Source: Cheilinus undulatus (taxonomy: Eukaryota > Chordata > Actinopteri > Labriformes > Labridae). From it: a DNA stretch of 64,000 nt. How positions within the stretch are numbered: position 1 is the stretch's first letter; the number at the start of each line of letters is the position of its first letter. Of the stretch, positions 45,703-59,500 are shown piece by piece. The notes beneath the pieces are model-generated. The model saw only the letters and a program-made list of their open reading frames with translations. It had not been told where the DNA came from and ran no database searches. The translations under genes and the position numbers were made by a program. The stretch lies in contig NC_054881.1 in NCBI RefSeq assembly GCF_018320785.1, positions 32,023,947-32,087,946 of the forward strand, written 5' to 3'.

Positions 45703-46340
45703 GGTGGTGCTTGGTGACCAGGGCGGGTTGCATAAAAGGCTCAAGTCAGCGCAAAACGCGTACTGCTTTATCACACATCCAGACGTGTGATAGTACAACT
45801 GACTCCGGTGGCCCTCTGCTCCGGTTTTCAGCGAGCGGCTAGCTAAGCTAAAGCGCCGCTGCCGTTTGTTTCCCGTCCGTTAGCTTGTCTGGAAGCAGTA
45901 GCCGCGAGCCGCTCAGACCCCCCTCCCTGCAGCTGGGTGCTGACGTCACACTGTCCCGTTGATAACAAAAGAGGGAGAGGAAGGCGAATTACATAACGAG
46001 CAAGCGAAAATGTAACCCCAGTAACTACGCGGTGAACTAATGACTTTCATCCACTTTTCTTCTTTAAAATAAATCCAAAAGATTTGACATATGACGACTG
46101 GTGTTAATCCAATTTCCCCGTGTAGGAGTAGGCGTGCCTGCAACCACGTACACAGCACACGCCAGAGCAGACACGAGGCAGATGTGTGCCAAAGTCTAGC
46201 TCAGTCACCGCACAACATATCAGCTGATTTCAATAAACAACCAGGGGCTCCAATACCAGGGAGCGGCTGACTTACTGCACGTTCATTGGTCCGATCAGGT
46301 TAAGTTTTTTCACGGCGGATTTTTCACAGTGAATGTTAAG
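45640..46340 (-). promoter_or_regulatory. bnip3l: bnip3l promoter and 5' UTR, GC-rich, with CRE palindrome
   Basis: The sequence around and above the start codon is locally GC- and CpG-rich compared with the AT-rich surroundings. It has a perfect TGACGTCA palindrome (45941-45948) about 240 bases upstream of the ATG. ACGTG cores, compatible with HIF sites, occur at 45783-45787 (plus) and 46145-46149 (minus). BNIP3L is a known hypoxia-responsive gene, but whether these copies are used is not shown. Confidence 0.55.
45645..45702 (-). CDS. bnip3l: bnip3l coding exon 1
   Basis: Encodes [19 protein letters not shown] plus the first base of a glycine codon, then a GTAAGC donor. The reading frame stays open upstream to 45798, but the ATG at 45702 has the best context and gives the family-like N-terminus. 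It is about a dozen residues shorter than the human exon 1 product. Confidence 0.93.
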
Positions 46341-47370
46341 AGAACACCGCAGTCTGTGCAATACAGCCTTCAAGCAAAGCCTGTAGTCCCGTCTGCCTGG
46401 GCTGTTTCAGTAATGGAAGCTCCAGGCAGAGGTGTTAATAGGGGGTTTTCAGCCCCAAGAAAGACAATTACACAGGCCCCCCTGAGCTGGCGAGCTAAGC
46501 AAAAAATGTTATGATGTTTTACTACTATCTATACATTTTAATGTATTTTTGAACTATAATTTACCTACATAAATGAGCAACATTTTTACTATGGTTAGAT
46601 TGAATTTATTTTTAATGTTTCCTTCATATTAGTTATGTGTTTATAAGCTTTTTGGAAGAACTGCAACAGAACTTCGAGCTCTCCAGAGTGTCCACTCTCC
46701 CCTTTGAGTAAAAGAAAGCTTCCTGTTTGAATGGCAGCAGATTGGGATACAGCTATAGCAAGGTGATTAAATAAGACTGCATAGAGTTTTAAGCATCAAA
46801 TAATTAGTAAGAAATTTTATCACGTGTTTTTTTTCTTTATTGACAAGAAAGTTTAATAGAAGAGCTCTGTGTCTTAGGGCTGAAAAGTGTTTCTAATGAA
46901 TTTAAGCAAGCAAGTGCTCTGTAACAACAGGAGCCATAGTCTGCTTACCTATAAACTGATTTTTTTAAACAAATTCACTAGCATTTTAAAAACTTTTTTA
47001 AATTTGAGAATAAACGCCTTTAACAAAGTTGAAACAAATGCATACATAAGGTCTAAACAGTCACTTTTAACTTTGTGTGTGTTTTATAATTTTACAATGC
47101 CAATCAATACTCTGAAATGTCATACTTTTTATGTGTAACCCACTTACCATTGGATTTGGACTCTCAATGACTGTAAATGTGTGTGGTTTTCAAATTTTAA
47201 GCTTTTAAATCACCAATTACGCAAACTTTCCCATTTACCTGCATTCATTTTGATAGGACGTTTTTACCCAGAAACAGGTGGGACTGGCATAATTTGGGCA
47301 CAGTACCCCCATTGGGTTGGAGCTATCAATTCCCTTAGTATGAGACAATATACCATTTTAGTTTCTAGGT
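46341..47370. other. interval between bnip3l promoter and ppp2r2a 3' end, no gene seen
   Basis: AT-rich noncoding sequence. The open frames at 46887-47138 and 47181-47462 are low-complexity and unsupported. Confidence 0.5.
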
Positions 47371-47953
47371 CAGTGATCATCTGGCAGCATCAGGCCCTCC
47401 ACATCTTCCCATCTGGCCCCCAGAAAATGATCAAATTCAGAGAATGTGCAGAGGAAAAATAAAGTGAGGTATCTCAGGTATCTTTTATAAACTTCCTACA
47501 GCTATTTAAACAACCTCCCAAACAGCTGAGATGAAATGCTAGTAGCAGTCAGCCGCTACTAGCAAATAAGATGCATGTTAAACACAAATTCATCAGTCCG
47601 TTGTTGACTAAAGTTGACATTTTCTTTGTCCACTTTTGGCTTCAGGCATTTTGAGAGCATTTTTGTGATTGGGTATTTCATTAATCACTACACAGCATAC
47701 GTCAAGTGATAGACAATATGACAGTCCCAGAAATATTCAGCTAAAATATCTCAATCGCCCCCTCGTGGCTGACATCAGTGTAGAGACTGAGTTGACTGTA
47801 AGAGGCTAAAATGTCATACATTTGAAAGAAAAAACAAAAACATGTTAGTTGGACAAAATTTAAAAAATTATTATTATCATTTGAGAGCTCGGCCCTCAAA
47901 GTTCCCATCCAGGTAAATGCTGGCCCTTGTATAAATGAAGTTGATGACCCCTG
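47371..47953. mobile_element. 583-bp hAT-like nonautonomous element
   Basis: The left end CAGTGATCATCTGGCAG and the right end GTTGATGACCCCTG form inverted repeats. The flanks TTCTAGGT (47363-47370) and GTCTAGGT (47954-47961) match at 7 of 8 positions. No transposase. Confidence 0.82.
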
Positions 47954-48894
47954 GTCTAGGTGCTACACGTGCAAAGATAGGGACAGGGATGCAGAGGCGT
48001 ACTGGGAGATTAAGTTACCTTAGTGGTCTTTAATGTCATTCATGTTAGAAATTATCTATCACAACCATAGAGAGAAAAGTATGGCATTATTGCTTTCTCT
48101 GATTCAGATTTACGATTAGTTAACTTTATACAACACAATGCTCCAGGCTGGAAAAGGCTGAAAGCCTTAAAGCCATCTGCTAAACCACTGTGTGCAATCA
48201 CCACTCTCTGAAAAGAACTTTGTGGGTTATTTCCCCTCATTCTGCCTCCTTTCTCTTTCTTTCTTTTGGACACCTGATTTTAAGTTTTTAATTGGCAGCA
48301 CTTCTCCAATTATAAGCAGCCACCTTTCTCCTCTTCTTCAGGCGTTGCTTCAACAATGACACACCAGTTGAAAGCCAATATGAGGCCCTTCCCCATTGAG
48401 TTAAATGCAATTGTAACGTGCAAAAATACTTTGAAGCATCTTGTTGGTATTAAAGCCAGAGAACTACAACACATACCCAAATTTGAAAGCTAAACATCCA
48501 GTTCCTGCTAATTATCTCTTAGAAGAGCATCATAACTAAAATGTACTACAATCTAATATTTTTGCAGGTCTTTAGGTGAGATGATTGGGCTTTTTGAGGA
48601 GGTTGGACCTTGCTATTGGGGCCATGGGTCCTCCCCAGTGACTTTATTTTGAAGCTTTTTTATTCACTCTTGGTCCCTTAAAAGTTTTAGACATGCCACA
48701 TTATTTGATCATGGCTGTACTGGTGCAGGCGATGTAATGAAAGAAATCATAGTTGGCTAGATCATATGTATCATGAATACTTTGAGTGATTTTTCAACCT
48801 CATGGGAGACGGATTGTTACCGTTGCTTCAGAGGCATCATCAAAAACACATTGCATAACAGGATCCCCACCAACAATCAGGCAGTAACAAGGTT
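47954..48894. other. intergenic spacer downstream of ppp2r2a, no gene seen
   Basis: No supported coding or RNA feature. Confidence 0.45.
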
Positions 48895-50287
48895 GCAAAA
48901 AGTAGTTCCTTTATTATCTTCACTGTCATAGATTAAAATTGTAGTTATACATTACTAGAGGCATCAATAGAGTCTTAACGGACCACATTTTAAATACGGT
49001 GTGGAAACATCAACTGCTGCAAATTCATGTGCAGCTTATTGTACCATCACATACAGTAGCATTTATATTGTCTGCAGTAGTTTCAACAAACACTTTAAGT
49101 GACTTAATGCCTCAAATAATGTTTTCTTTTAAGCTGCAGTCTTTCAACACATCCAAGTACTTTAGTTTGTGCAGTAAGAGAGTCCAGTGTCAAATCAAAA
49201 GGTTTTTCCCTGTTGTGAAGTGCTGCTTTGGAGCTGTGGTACACCATGGGAAGACAATACTTGAAGATGACACAAAAAAAGTTATGTCTAATGTCCAGCT
49301 TCATTTCACAAAATAGGACGGAACAAATCTGGTGGCAATTTATCTTTTTTAATATAAATATGACAATCATAATAATTATCTTTGAATAGGCTATCTCTTA
49401 TACCTGACTATTGTTGAACACAAAGAAAAGGATGAAGAGGAACCAATGCAAAAAACAATGTAAAGAGAGAGCCAATCATAAAGCATCTTTTCTGGAGTCT
49501 GGACCTTTTTGACCACCCAGAGCCTGAGGCGCAGCCACAGTGAGTTAGATAACTCCTCACTGTGCCAGGCTTTTATTCTGTGAAATAACACTCTAATTCT
49601 CAAACTTCTGGAGGCAACCGCTGACGTGTCGCTGTCCAGTGTGAGCAGTGAGTGTGTAAAGAAAACTGTAAGCATACATTTGTGACTGTTGAGTCTGTAA
49701 GGTTTAATTAAAGAGAGGGACATGTGAAGAGACTTAAAGAATACTAGAACAGTATGACAGATGAATTAATAAAAGGTGTACACACAAAAAAATGTTTTTC
49801 TTAGAAAAATAAACACTAGAATGGCACAGGACAATAATGGGACATACTAAATAAGTGTTTTCGTTTTCTACCACAGAGCCATTTGGGGGGAGTTATAAAA
49901 ATAAGTGTGTCTGTATTCAGAATTTTAAAGAAATTAAACTGCTTTACCCAAGTCACCCCAGGGAAGAAAGGGGCAGGGGGCTTCGCAAAACAAACAAAAT
50001 AACAAAATAAAACTAAAACAAAACAAAAAAATTGGGGGGGAATTGGCACAACATCACTTAAACAACAAGGCGGGTGTTTCTCTGCCACAGACAGGCTGAT
50101 GATGGGCAAGAGTGAGACTTCCTCTGTCCACATCGAGAACAAAGTGGCAAAGTCTGGTCACCCAGTAGCGACAGACAGGGATGCTGGTTGTCGTGGTTAC
50201 CACAGATCACCCTGGATGAGCCTGAAAGGCTGCAGGTGGTGCACATGAGGTCACCCACGCCAGATCTCACGTAAGCTCACTCTGTAT
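48895..50287 (-). other. ppp2r2a: inferred ppp2r2a 3' UTR
   Basis: Noncoding sequence after the stop, leading to a minus-strand AATAAA at 48910-48915. An earlier AATAAA lies at 49572-49577. I see no clear transposon inside. The end about 15 bases past the distal signal is inferred. Confidence 0.5.
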
Positions 50288-50567
50288 TTAGTTCACTTTA
50301 TCCTGGAATATGTAGAGGTTATTGGTCGTCGCCACAGCGATGATGTTGTCCTGGGGATGCCAGGCAGTGTGAAGGATCTTCTTGTTGAAGTCCAAACTGT
50401 CTACGCTGATTTCATCCTTCTTGCGTTTGCCTCCCGCGCACACTTTTCGGGGCTTAAGGACCTGCATGGGCTTGCTGTTTTCACGGGACGCCTCTAGAGT
50501 AACATCCCGCCTCTGGCCACGGTCGAACATCCGAAAGAAGTTGTTGTATGAACCCGTCATCACCACA
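50288..50567 (-). CDS. ppp2r2a: ppp2r2a exon 10 (C-terminus and stop)
   Basis: Completes Ser after a CCCCTCAG acceptor, then reads [92 protein letters not shown] and TAA (50288-50290). RGQRR replaces the usual RNTKR in a loop and PMQ replaces PRT; the rest of the family pattern is intact. Confidence 0.97.
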
Positions 50568-53500
50568 CTGAGGGGGAGGTCAGAGAAGAAAGGGTGAGCT
50601 TTTGTCAAATGAAATCTAGGAATTAAGTCATCTCAAGCAGATAATTAGTTTATTTAATATTCTTTAACCCACCTGTCATTTCCATTCCAGCAGCATTCAA
50701 ACTTGTCAAAGATGCAGTCGTTCTCATAAAGCGAGCAAAGCTTGCTCCTCAAGTACTCATGAACCTGTAATGATTAGAAACAAGATTGATAAGCCCTTAA
50801 CACACATCCACAGACAGACAATTATAACAACTACAGGAGTTTAAACCACAGGTTCAACCTTAAACTTTATTCCCTGACATGTCCACCATAGCATCTTGCA
50901 TCTGATCACTCTACTGTACTGAAACTGGTGCAAAACAAGGTGTTTGTGGTGCCCCCTAGTGGCAAATACATGAAACTACAAGGAATGATTCAATGAAGGA
51001 GAGTCCTCTCTGTTTTTCTTATTTTATTTCAACCTTAAAAAACAACTGCTAAATAAAAATTACAACTAAAATGAAACCAACAACACATTAACCACTAAAC
51101 TGAAATTAAAACTGAGCCTTAATATAAATATACTGTTCAAAAGTTAAGACTCTTGCCAAAGGACAAAACACAAAAGTCATGATGAAAATTAAGACTGTAA
51201 GCATCAATGCATTAGAAGCAATGCCATTATTGTTAATAATCAGAGCACACACTTCTTTAAATCACATATATTGCATGCATTATTGTCCCTTTCAGCACAC
51301 AATGGTTTAGCCACAGCAACATCTCCCTGCAGCCACAGTAGGGCTGAACGATTTCAGAAAATAGTCTAATTGCGATTTTCCCCCCAATATTGCGATTTGA
51401 TATGCGATTACTTTAAGGTTTCTCATCTTATGTATTATTCAGTAAACATAAGCAATAAATCATTCTATATCATAACTAATGTAAAAATTAGATAAATTAA
51501 ACTAGGAATGAAAGATTTGTAAAAGAAATCTAATTGTGATTTTGGCTTATATAGCAAATTTGACATCGGTTGCTATACTGAAGGGATGATCATTTTTTAT
51601 ATTTTTCTTATTTTGATTAAGAAAATCATATACACAAACTGGAAAAGTAGGATTTTACTAAACTATTTTGGAAAAAAAGATAATTGTATACATGCACAAG
51701 GTGTGGAGCATGAAATTTCTACTCCAAAAATGCATCAAATTGGTATTTTGACACATTTCAGGGTAAAAAAAATGTTGCACTTTCTGCGATTTGAAAATTG
51801 CAGCAGGCCAAATTGCGATTTAATCTAATTTGCGATTAATTACCCAGCCTTAAGCCACAGTGATGTAAAACAAGTCCAACAACGCTCCTTAGTGTCTTAT
51901 TTCATTTTAAAAACTCAAGAGGACAGATCAAAAGCCATGAAATGGCACCTTGTGTTATCAAATGTTTTACGCTTTACCTTTCCCATATTTCTTTTTCAAT
52001 CCATGACATATTTCTATCTCTATAATCTTAAATCTACCAAAAGTTCCTTATCTATTTACTTTTTTCCAAACAAAAGGAGGACCATATCCAAACAGGAAGT
52101 CAGTCATCCTTAATTTAAGGTAGTAGCCCTATGTTAGACTATTCCTGCTGCGCTGCACTATTTAGATTCTGCAGCCACACTGTCTATTCTCACCTGATAG
52201 GTCTCCACTGGCCTGTTTTCCATGTTCAGATCCCAAATCTTCACAGACAAGTAGTCCCTGGTCATCATGTAGCGTCCGTTGTGGCTAAACTTTACATCTG
52301 AGATTGAGGATATGATCTCAGAGAAGAAAGAGCGATTACTGGGGTCTTCTGGCTCCTCAAACACTGGAAAAAAAACCAACAAAAATGTATGTTATATAAA
52401 AATATTCTATCAGTTGATATGAGAGGTTTTTAATTTCTAAATAACAGCACAAATTTAAAAAGTAATGATTAGAACATGTTACTACTTGTTTGGTGCTAAG
52501 TAGTAGCGGACTGTTAATTCACATAAACACTACCTTAAGGCAGAAGCATTTTTCTAAAACTAATAGTTTTGTATGTTAAAAGGCATGGCATGCCTGCACC
52601 TAAGTTGCAAAAGTAGCAGTGGAGGTTTAAATTGAACCATGTGAATGTTATAAAACCACAGCATGGTTACTTTAATGTCTTAGAGAAAATCAAAAGGTGT
52701 GGTCCTTGTTCGTTTACAGGGCTGTACAGTGTAACATAATGTCGCAAATGCTACGAGAAAATTGGTCTGTGCTCTCACTCCTCATCACACAGGTGCTAAG
52801 ATAAAGTGAGAGAGGTGTGTGAATGCCAGACGCGCAGATAAGGCTTTAGGTTTGACTTGTTGCCCCAAAAACTTCACTCCACTTTGATTTGAGATTTGAA
52901 TTTCATGCCCAGCCCATTTATTTCTTATTTCTGGTACATTTTAGACTCAAGCGGAATGTTTTTTCCTCTCATCGTGCGCAATCCTGTGCGTCTGGAGTGC
53001 GAGCGGCCAGGCTCCGCGATGAGAGAGTGGCCTGCTGGAGCTCTAACAGATGGCGCAGGCTCTGGGCAGACGCAGTACAGGTGTCATTATGTTGAAGAGG
53101 AGCACTGCTATAATCGCAAGTTTTATTTTAAGGCATGTAGGCTAGACAATGTTAAAAACATACATCTACTAACTTACTTCTCTGTTAGCCTCGCCCTTTC
53201 CAATTATGCACTGATGGTTGCAGGGAATTGGCTGTCAGTAAGAGGACAGAGCTCTCACTCTGCGCTAACTTCTCATTAAAGATTAATGTATAAAACGATG
53301 CATTTTTTTCTCCACTAGTATCATAGCTGCTGCTGTTTAGTTAACAAGCCAATACGCGTCTGAATGTAGTATACAGGTCTGATATGACACGGACGGACAG
53401 ACAGACAGCAGTGTACGAGGGAGAGATGAAGGAAAAAGACAGAGACAGGAGCACGAAGGAGAAGATCAATACAGCCCCACACTGCATAAACTTTCTGTGT

Positions 53501-56500
53501 ATTGTTAGGGTAAAGATGCAATTTGGAGATAGATTTTTTTTATTACTGTTGAATTCAAATAGTACTGATGTTGTGATTACACTGTTAGAAAGAAAAGAGC
53601 ATCTGTTCATTTACATTAGCTCTATAAACATCAGAACCCAGTGTTATGGTACAATATGGACCAAACTCTAACAGTGTTTAATTAATTTCTACTAATGTTA
53701 GGAATGTTTTCCTATTACTCTGAGTATCAGTAAATATATAAGGGGTGTCAAAACTATGGCCTGTGGGCCAACTGTGGCCCTTGGTCCTTTGAATTGGCCT
53801 GCAAGAAATCCATTAAAAAAGACCCACATAAGAACATAAAACTTTTTCTTAGTTTGACTAGGAATACACAATATCAGGGTTTATACAATATGGGGATATT
53901 TACAAGTTAAATTTAGCTGATATCAATACCAATATATAAATGTAGTTTAGACCTAACACTTCAGTCCTTGAAACACAGTTTAAGGATGAACAAAGAAACA
54001 TACTTCAGTCTCTAGAACACACTGAAGTTTAAGTTATAAGAAAGAAAACAGAAAAAGACTTCAGTTGTCTGTTGTTCCTGCCAAAAGTAAAAAAAAAAAA
54101 TTGATGAATACAAACAAAAGAATTCCAGCAGCAAATAGCAGCACTAACTGAGCTCATTTGCTCGTCTGTCTGATCTCAAAGTCTGATTTCTAAATCATAC
54201 TGCTCTAATCATCTTCAAGCACAACACTTCTGTAAAGTTAGTCAGCTTCCTGCAGTTTGCTCTTGTTTTGTGTCTGAATGTGAAGACGAACCATCAGCGT
54301 CTCCCCTCTCTGTGATTGACTGTTTGCTTTGGTAGACATTAATGAGAGCTGTACTTTAGGCTGTTGTGGTTTTGTTTTTCAAGTACATTCATTTACTAAG
54401 CATATATTTTGGTTACATGTTGGTTTTAGAGCTGTAACAAACATATTATATATTGTGCTACAGGTTTTTGTTCTGTGCTACAAGACTGTCAACCTCTGTA
54501 GCACCAGCACTATGGGCAAAAAAAGTTAACGTACAGCCCTGCTTTAACTGTGACTACGAAGTAATTCTTAAATCCTTCTATTGACTCAGTGTGATGAGCA
54601 AAGCTCTGTCTGTTTACAGCACAGTCTAATAGGTGTTTTTTAGAAATAATGGAACATATGTGACAAAGCTGGCCTCTTGATGAGGGACACATAATCAGTT
54701 GTTTTGTAAAGCATGTGTATTTAACCAACAAGGTGTCAGAAACACAATGCATTTATACATTAAAACATGGCCAAGATGAACCGTTGAGCAAATACTTGTG
54801 CTCAGACAATAAGATGATTTAAAGGTCTTTGTGTGTGGCATGGTTATCAGAATTAGTTTATTTGCAAAATATAATTTAGTGGAAATATTGGCCAACAATC
54901 TCAAAAGTTAACAGGGAATGGTCTGGAAAACTTAAATTTAACAGTCATATTCCATGCAGTCTTTTGTGTTTGAAAAAAACAATATAGGTTTTTGCAGCAC
55001 CTTTGATTCAGAGTAAGGGTACCAGTTTGGGAGCTGAGGTCAGCAGCATGGCTCGCTGGCTGTGGGTCTGTACTTCAAAGTCATCTTTATTGTCAAATTC
55101 AGCCATATGTACCAGACATACAGAGGAATTTGAAAAGATGTTTCTCTCTGGCCCACAGTGCAAAAAAGTACGAACATAGATAAAATAAGCATAGAAAATA
55201 TAAACATAAGTTCAAAGAAACAAAAAAAAGTATAAAAATAAGTTGAAAGAAACATAGAAAAGTATAAACAAAGTTAAAAGAAACAGAGAACTACTATAAA
55301 GTATACAAAATTACAATATATATACAATAAATGTGCATGGTATATACAATAAATGTGCATGATTAGCATGGCACAGTGAACATATGTGCAATATGTGCAA
55401 TGTAGTGGTTGCAAAAATGTGTGAGGTTACAACTATCACCAAAGGCTAAGAGCTAAGAGCTTGACCAATATATTGTAGCTAGCAAGGGGTCTAAACTACA
55501 TGACGTAAACAGATGGTATAAGAAGAGCTACACTGCTGCACCAAACTGCCTGTCGTGAGATTTTGCTTGCTGCAATGGAAATCATCATGCAGGAAGATTT
55601 TTTAACACATTGTTACCCTGGAAGACCCATAAAATAGGCGGCATCTTACATACAGGAGTGACTTTTAATTTAATTATAGGTGACAACCAGGCAGTTAAGC
55701 TTAGTAAATCATGTCCAACTACTCACATTTAGAGTGCTTATCACACAGCGCTGAGGCCCTCATGTCGCAGAGACGGATGGTTCCTTTGCTGCTGCTGTAC
55801 ACAAACGTGTTACACTGATGAGGATGAAACTCTGCTGCTGTGATCACCTCTGTGAGATCCTCCATGTTGGCTGGTTTTATGTCAACAATATCTGAAGAGC
55901 ACAGGGTTAAGGGAAATAAACCCCTCAAAGGGTAAGGACAGAAATCTGCCTAGCCTGTTTGTGATGATAGTGTACAGTTAATCCCTTTGGCAGAGAAAGG
56001 AAGTGCAACTGAGCATTAATGGGGAGTAAAATGAGTTTGAGACAGAATACATGGCCAGGAAAGCAATCACACTTTTCAGCATATTACTCAACTGGACAAA
56101 ATAAGACAAAAATGTCAGCTGGACTGACATGACAAAGAATTTCCCGCACTACTTGCATAAAGACATTTTCCCACAAACCTTGCTAATGCCTCAGAATTCT
56201 GCCACCTTCTCTATAAATCAAAAGTTGTCTTATCTGAAGTTAAATCAGACTGATCAACAGCAGTGTCTAGTCAGGGTATTAGCAGAAAATCTGACATCAG
56301 ATTCAGTACTTTTTAAGACCTTTTTCAAGACCCTCTCAATATAGTTTCATTGGTGGCTCAGTTATATGCGTGTATTCTACAGATTGTAAAATAAAAATGT
56401 GACAACATCGTCAAGAAAATTCAGATAATATTTTTATTGTAGCATGCAAATAAAGCTTGCTTTTAGATGCTAGCAGTGCTAACATTAACAGACTATGATG

Positions 56501-59500
56501 GTATTACACTAGGCAAAAGCTCCACTGAAAAGCTGATTTTTATTTGCAAAATCCTGTTAAATGTTAACCAGAATAAGCCCCAGCCTTAGCTTCTCCTCCA
56601 ATTACTAACACTTACATGTACACATCAGTTGACCACACAGTTAACTTGCTAGCTAGGGACAGATCAGAACTTTAAGGGTACAATGATATCTCCATGGGCC
56701 AAAACACAAGCAAGTGTGTCGTAATGATTGATCTGGTGGAGGTCCATTAGAATCTCACTTGTGATTTAAACTAAATGTAAAAACAAGAGCAGAAAAACTA
56801 GCCTACAACCTATTTTGACATATATAACAAATGAAAACAGCTACAAATGCAAGACCTTATGGCCTTGCATTCAAGACTTTTTAAAAGCCTCAATTTTTGC
56901 TTAATTGAGTTCTCGACTTTAAATACAGACCCTACATACACTCTGCTGTGATCATTAATGTTGTTTGAACACAATCTCACATGTAAAGGATACTGAAGCT
57001 GCGGTCAGTGATCTCCAAGTGCCAGAGGTTGATGCGGAGGTCGTCTGCAGACAGGTAGGTCTCATTGTCACTGTTGACTGAGATAGAGTTGATATGGTAG
57101 GTGTGAGCATTGGCAAACACCCTCCTCGGACTGGCTTCTACCATGAGGTCCATGGGTATTAAAACTGGCACCTGAGAATAAGGAGGAGACAGATGTAAAA
57201 ATGTAAAACTCAAATCAGAAATGACTTTTGGATCTCTGAAAACCCAGTTTGACACATTTCTTTCACAAAGCTGAATAGACTTTAATAACTGCAGCCTGTG
57301 TTTTTAATGTAGTGTTGTCAATGATACGAGATTCTAACTTTGATACTGATACCTGGTTTAGTATCACGATACTAAAACTATACTTGAAACTGAAACAATG
57401 CTGATCCAATACTTGATAGCTAATAGATCAGAAATATAATGTGTAAAAGAAAAATGACAGTTTATTAACAAACAAAAAGTAATACATTCAAAATAAAGTT
57501 TTAGTTATTTGATATCAATTCCCTTTTGTAAAATATATTTAGGTGTTCTGTATTTATTTGGATGAGACTTAGACATTACAAAGCACATCTTAACTCTCTG
57601 AGCCCTCTGCCTTTTTCTAAACCATTGTGGTTCGCCTGGACTTCTTGTCGTAAAGGTTTGTAAACATTAATGCTGTGGTGCACAGTTAAGCTTTAAACAT
57701 CTTTTTTTTTTCCAGGACAACCTGGGCTTTAAGAATATGGGTACTGCAGTAATGTCGCTGGAATTTTACAAATATGGGTACAGACACAAGAAATTGTGTA
57801 TTACAGTATTACATACAGTTTTATTTTTATTTTATTTAACCTTTATTTAACCAAGCTAGCCCTATTGAGATCAAAGATCTCTGTTGCAAGAGATCTTTGA
57901 CAGTAAACAACAATGACTGTTTTTTTGCACAAACATGTTCCCTCACCTCTTTGGGACAAAAAGAGAATAAAGAATTATTCTGTGACTAAAAGTCTGCAAA
58001 ATATTCACATTTTTACAAAAGAAAAACTCTTGTGCTTTTGGGAATTTGAGCCATTATTCAAAGCAGTTCCTGTCTGGAGTGACACAGAGGGACACATCCC
58101 AGCCTCTCTGTGTCTCTTTCTCTCTATTACGAGTTATCCAGGCTCTCTCCTCCAGTTTCTATGTGTTTGCACACACGTTGTTCAGCCAAGCATGATGTGG
58201 GACGGAACAGCCTGTCATTGGTTGTTGCAGCCCAGTCACAATTGCATTCTGGGATACAAACAGACATTATGGCAGCAGAATTAGCTGCAGGAACTGTAGA
58301 AAAATGGATTATAAAATGGATAAAAGGACTTCAATACTGAAGTTACTGGTGTGGATTTTTTTCTTCAAAGACCCTGGAAAGTCATCCGGGTTCCAGGTTG
58401 GCTAGAAAACCTTCTGTAAGAGCTATGAACGCATGGATAGTGCTATTAAAACAGCACAAGGGAGGGCTTTCAGAAGAAAAACTATTAAGTGGCTACAATT
58501 TATGGTTCAAAAAGAATTTTACTTTGAAAAACTTGTGTCTCTTCTTGTTGTATACAAAAACGTTGGGCTCAGGGGGTTAAGAGATATTTTCAATGTTCAA
58601 TTTAATGCATGTCAGGGCAAATTGCTAATCTGTGGATAGTTTTTACTATTTAGATCAAATGTCAGTCCATATAAAAATTTCATTTTGATAATATGTAATA
58701 CATAAGGTCTTAAGTTTTGCAGGTCTGCCCTTCAAAATGCTCATAATATTTAAATAATTAAAACACATCCTTTAAATCTATGAGTAGGCCCTTTCCACCA
58801 CAATGCTTCTCAAGTAACCAAACCATATCTTATTTTCATAGTCATTGAGGGCATTATGATCACTCTGAGCACCAATAGGCTACCTGAGGAAATGTAGTTT
58901 TGTTTTTACAGCCTGTTTAATCTCATGATATAAAGCCACTGTAACATACTGTATGTAACATAAGTAAGCAGCCCTACTGTGAACTATCAAGCTAATTAGT
59001 GGTTTTAAACGTACACATATATGACACCAACTAATTCAAGGGTCATGTGCTTGTCTTTTTAGAGCTTATATTTCCAGCGTGCATGCCATGGTGTTTGTGA
59101 TGCAGGGGTGGGGATACGCCAATGTTTCATTTATCATATAACATAATTTAACAGCCCATCAGCACCCATCTTTTCATGTTTTGTGTAGTTTTGTGTTCCT
59201 TTGAGAGGTCTGTGTCTTTATCACTAAGGTGCTTGTGAGCTTTTACATGTTTGCTTGCTGCTACAACACCATTTCATAGCACTCTCACATATAAGGTTCA
59301 ATAAGTCTTTTGGTTTACCATCAATGTCAGCAGTTGGTAAAGAAGCTCCGTAACAGCACAAATGAATAAATACACAACAATGTCTCTGATTGGCTGATCC
59401 CACCTTTACATGTGTAATTTCTCTGTTTTCTCTATTTAAACAAGCTTATCCAACAAAAACAGAAGTTTGCTGCCATTCTCAAGCTGGAAAAACAGCAGAA

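Noticed and set aside
45703..45798. An N-terminally extended NIX starting MYYHTSG at 45798
   Set aside because: The extension does not resemble family N-termini, while the ATG at 45702 has a strong context and gives the expected length.
52896..53279. Plus-strand 127-residue frame ([10 protein letters not shown]...)
   Set aside because: It is inside the hAT-like element at 52717-54541, antisense to ppp2r2a, and does not read like a transposase.
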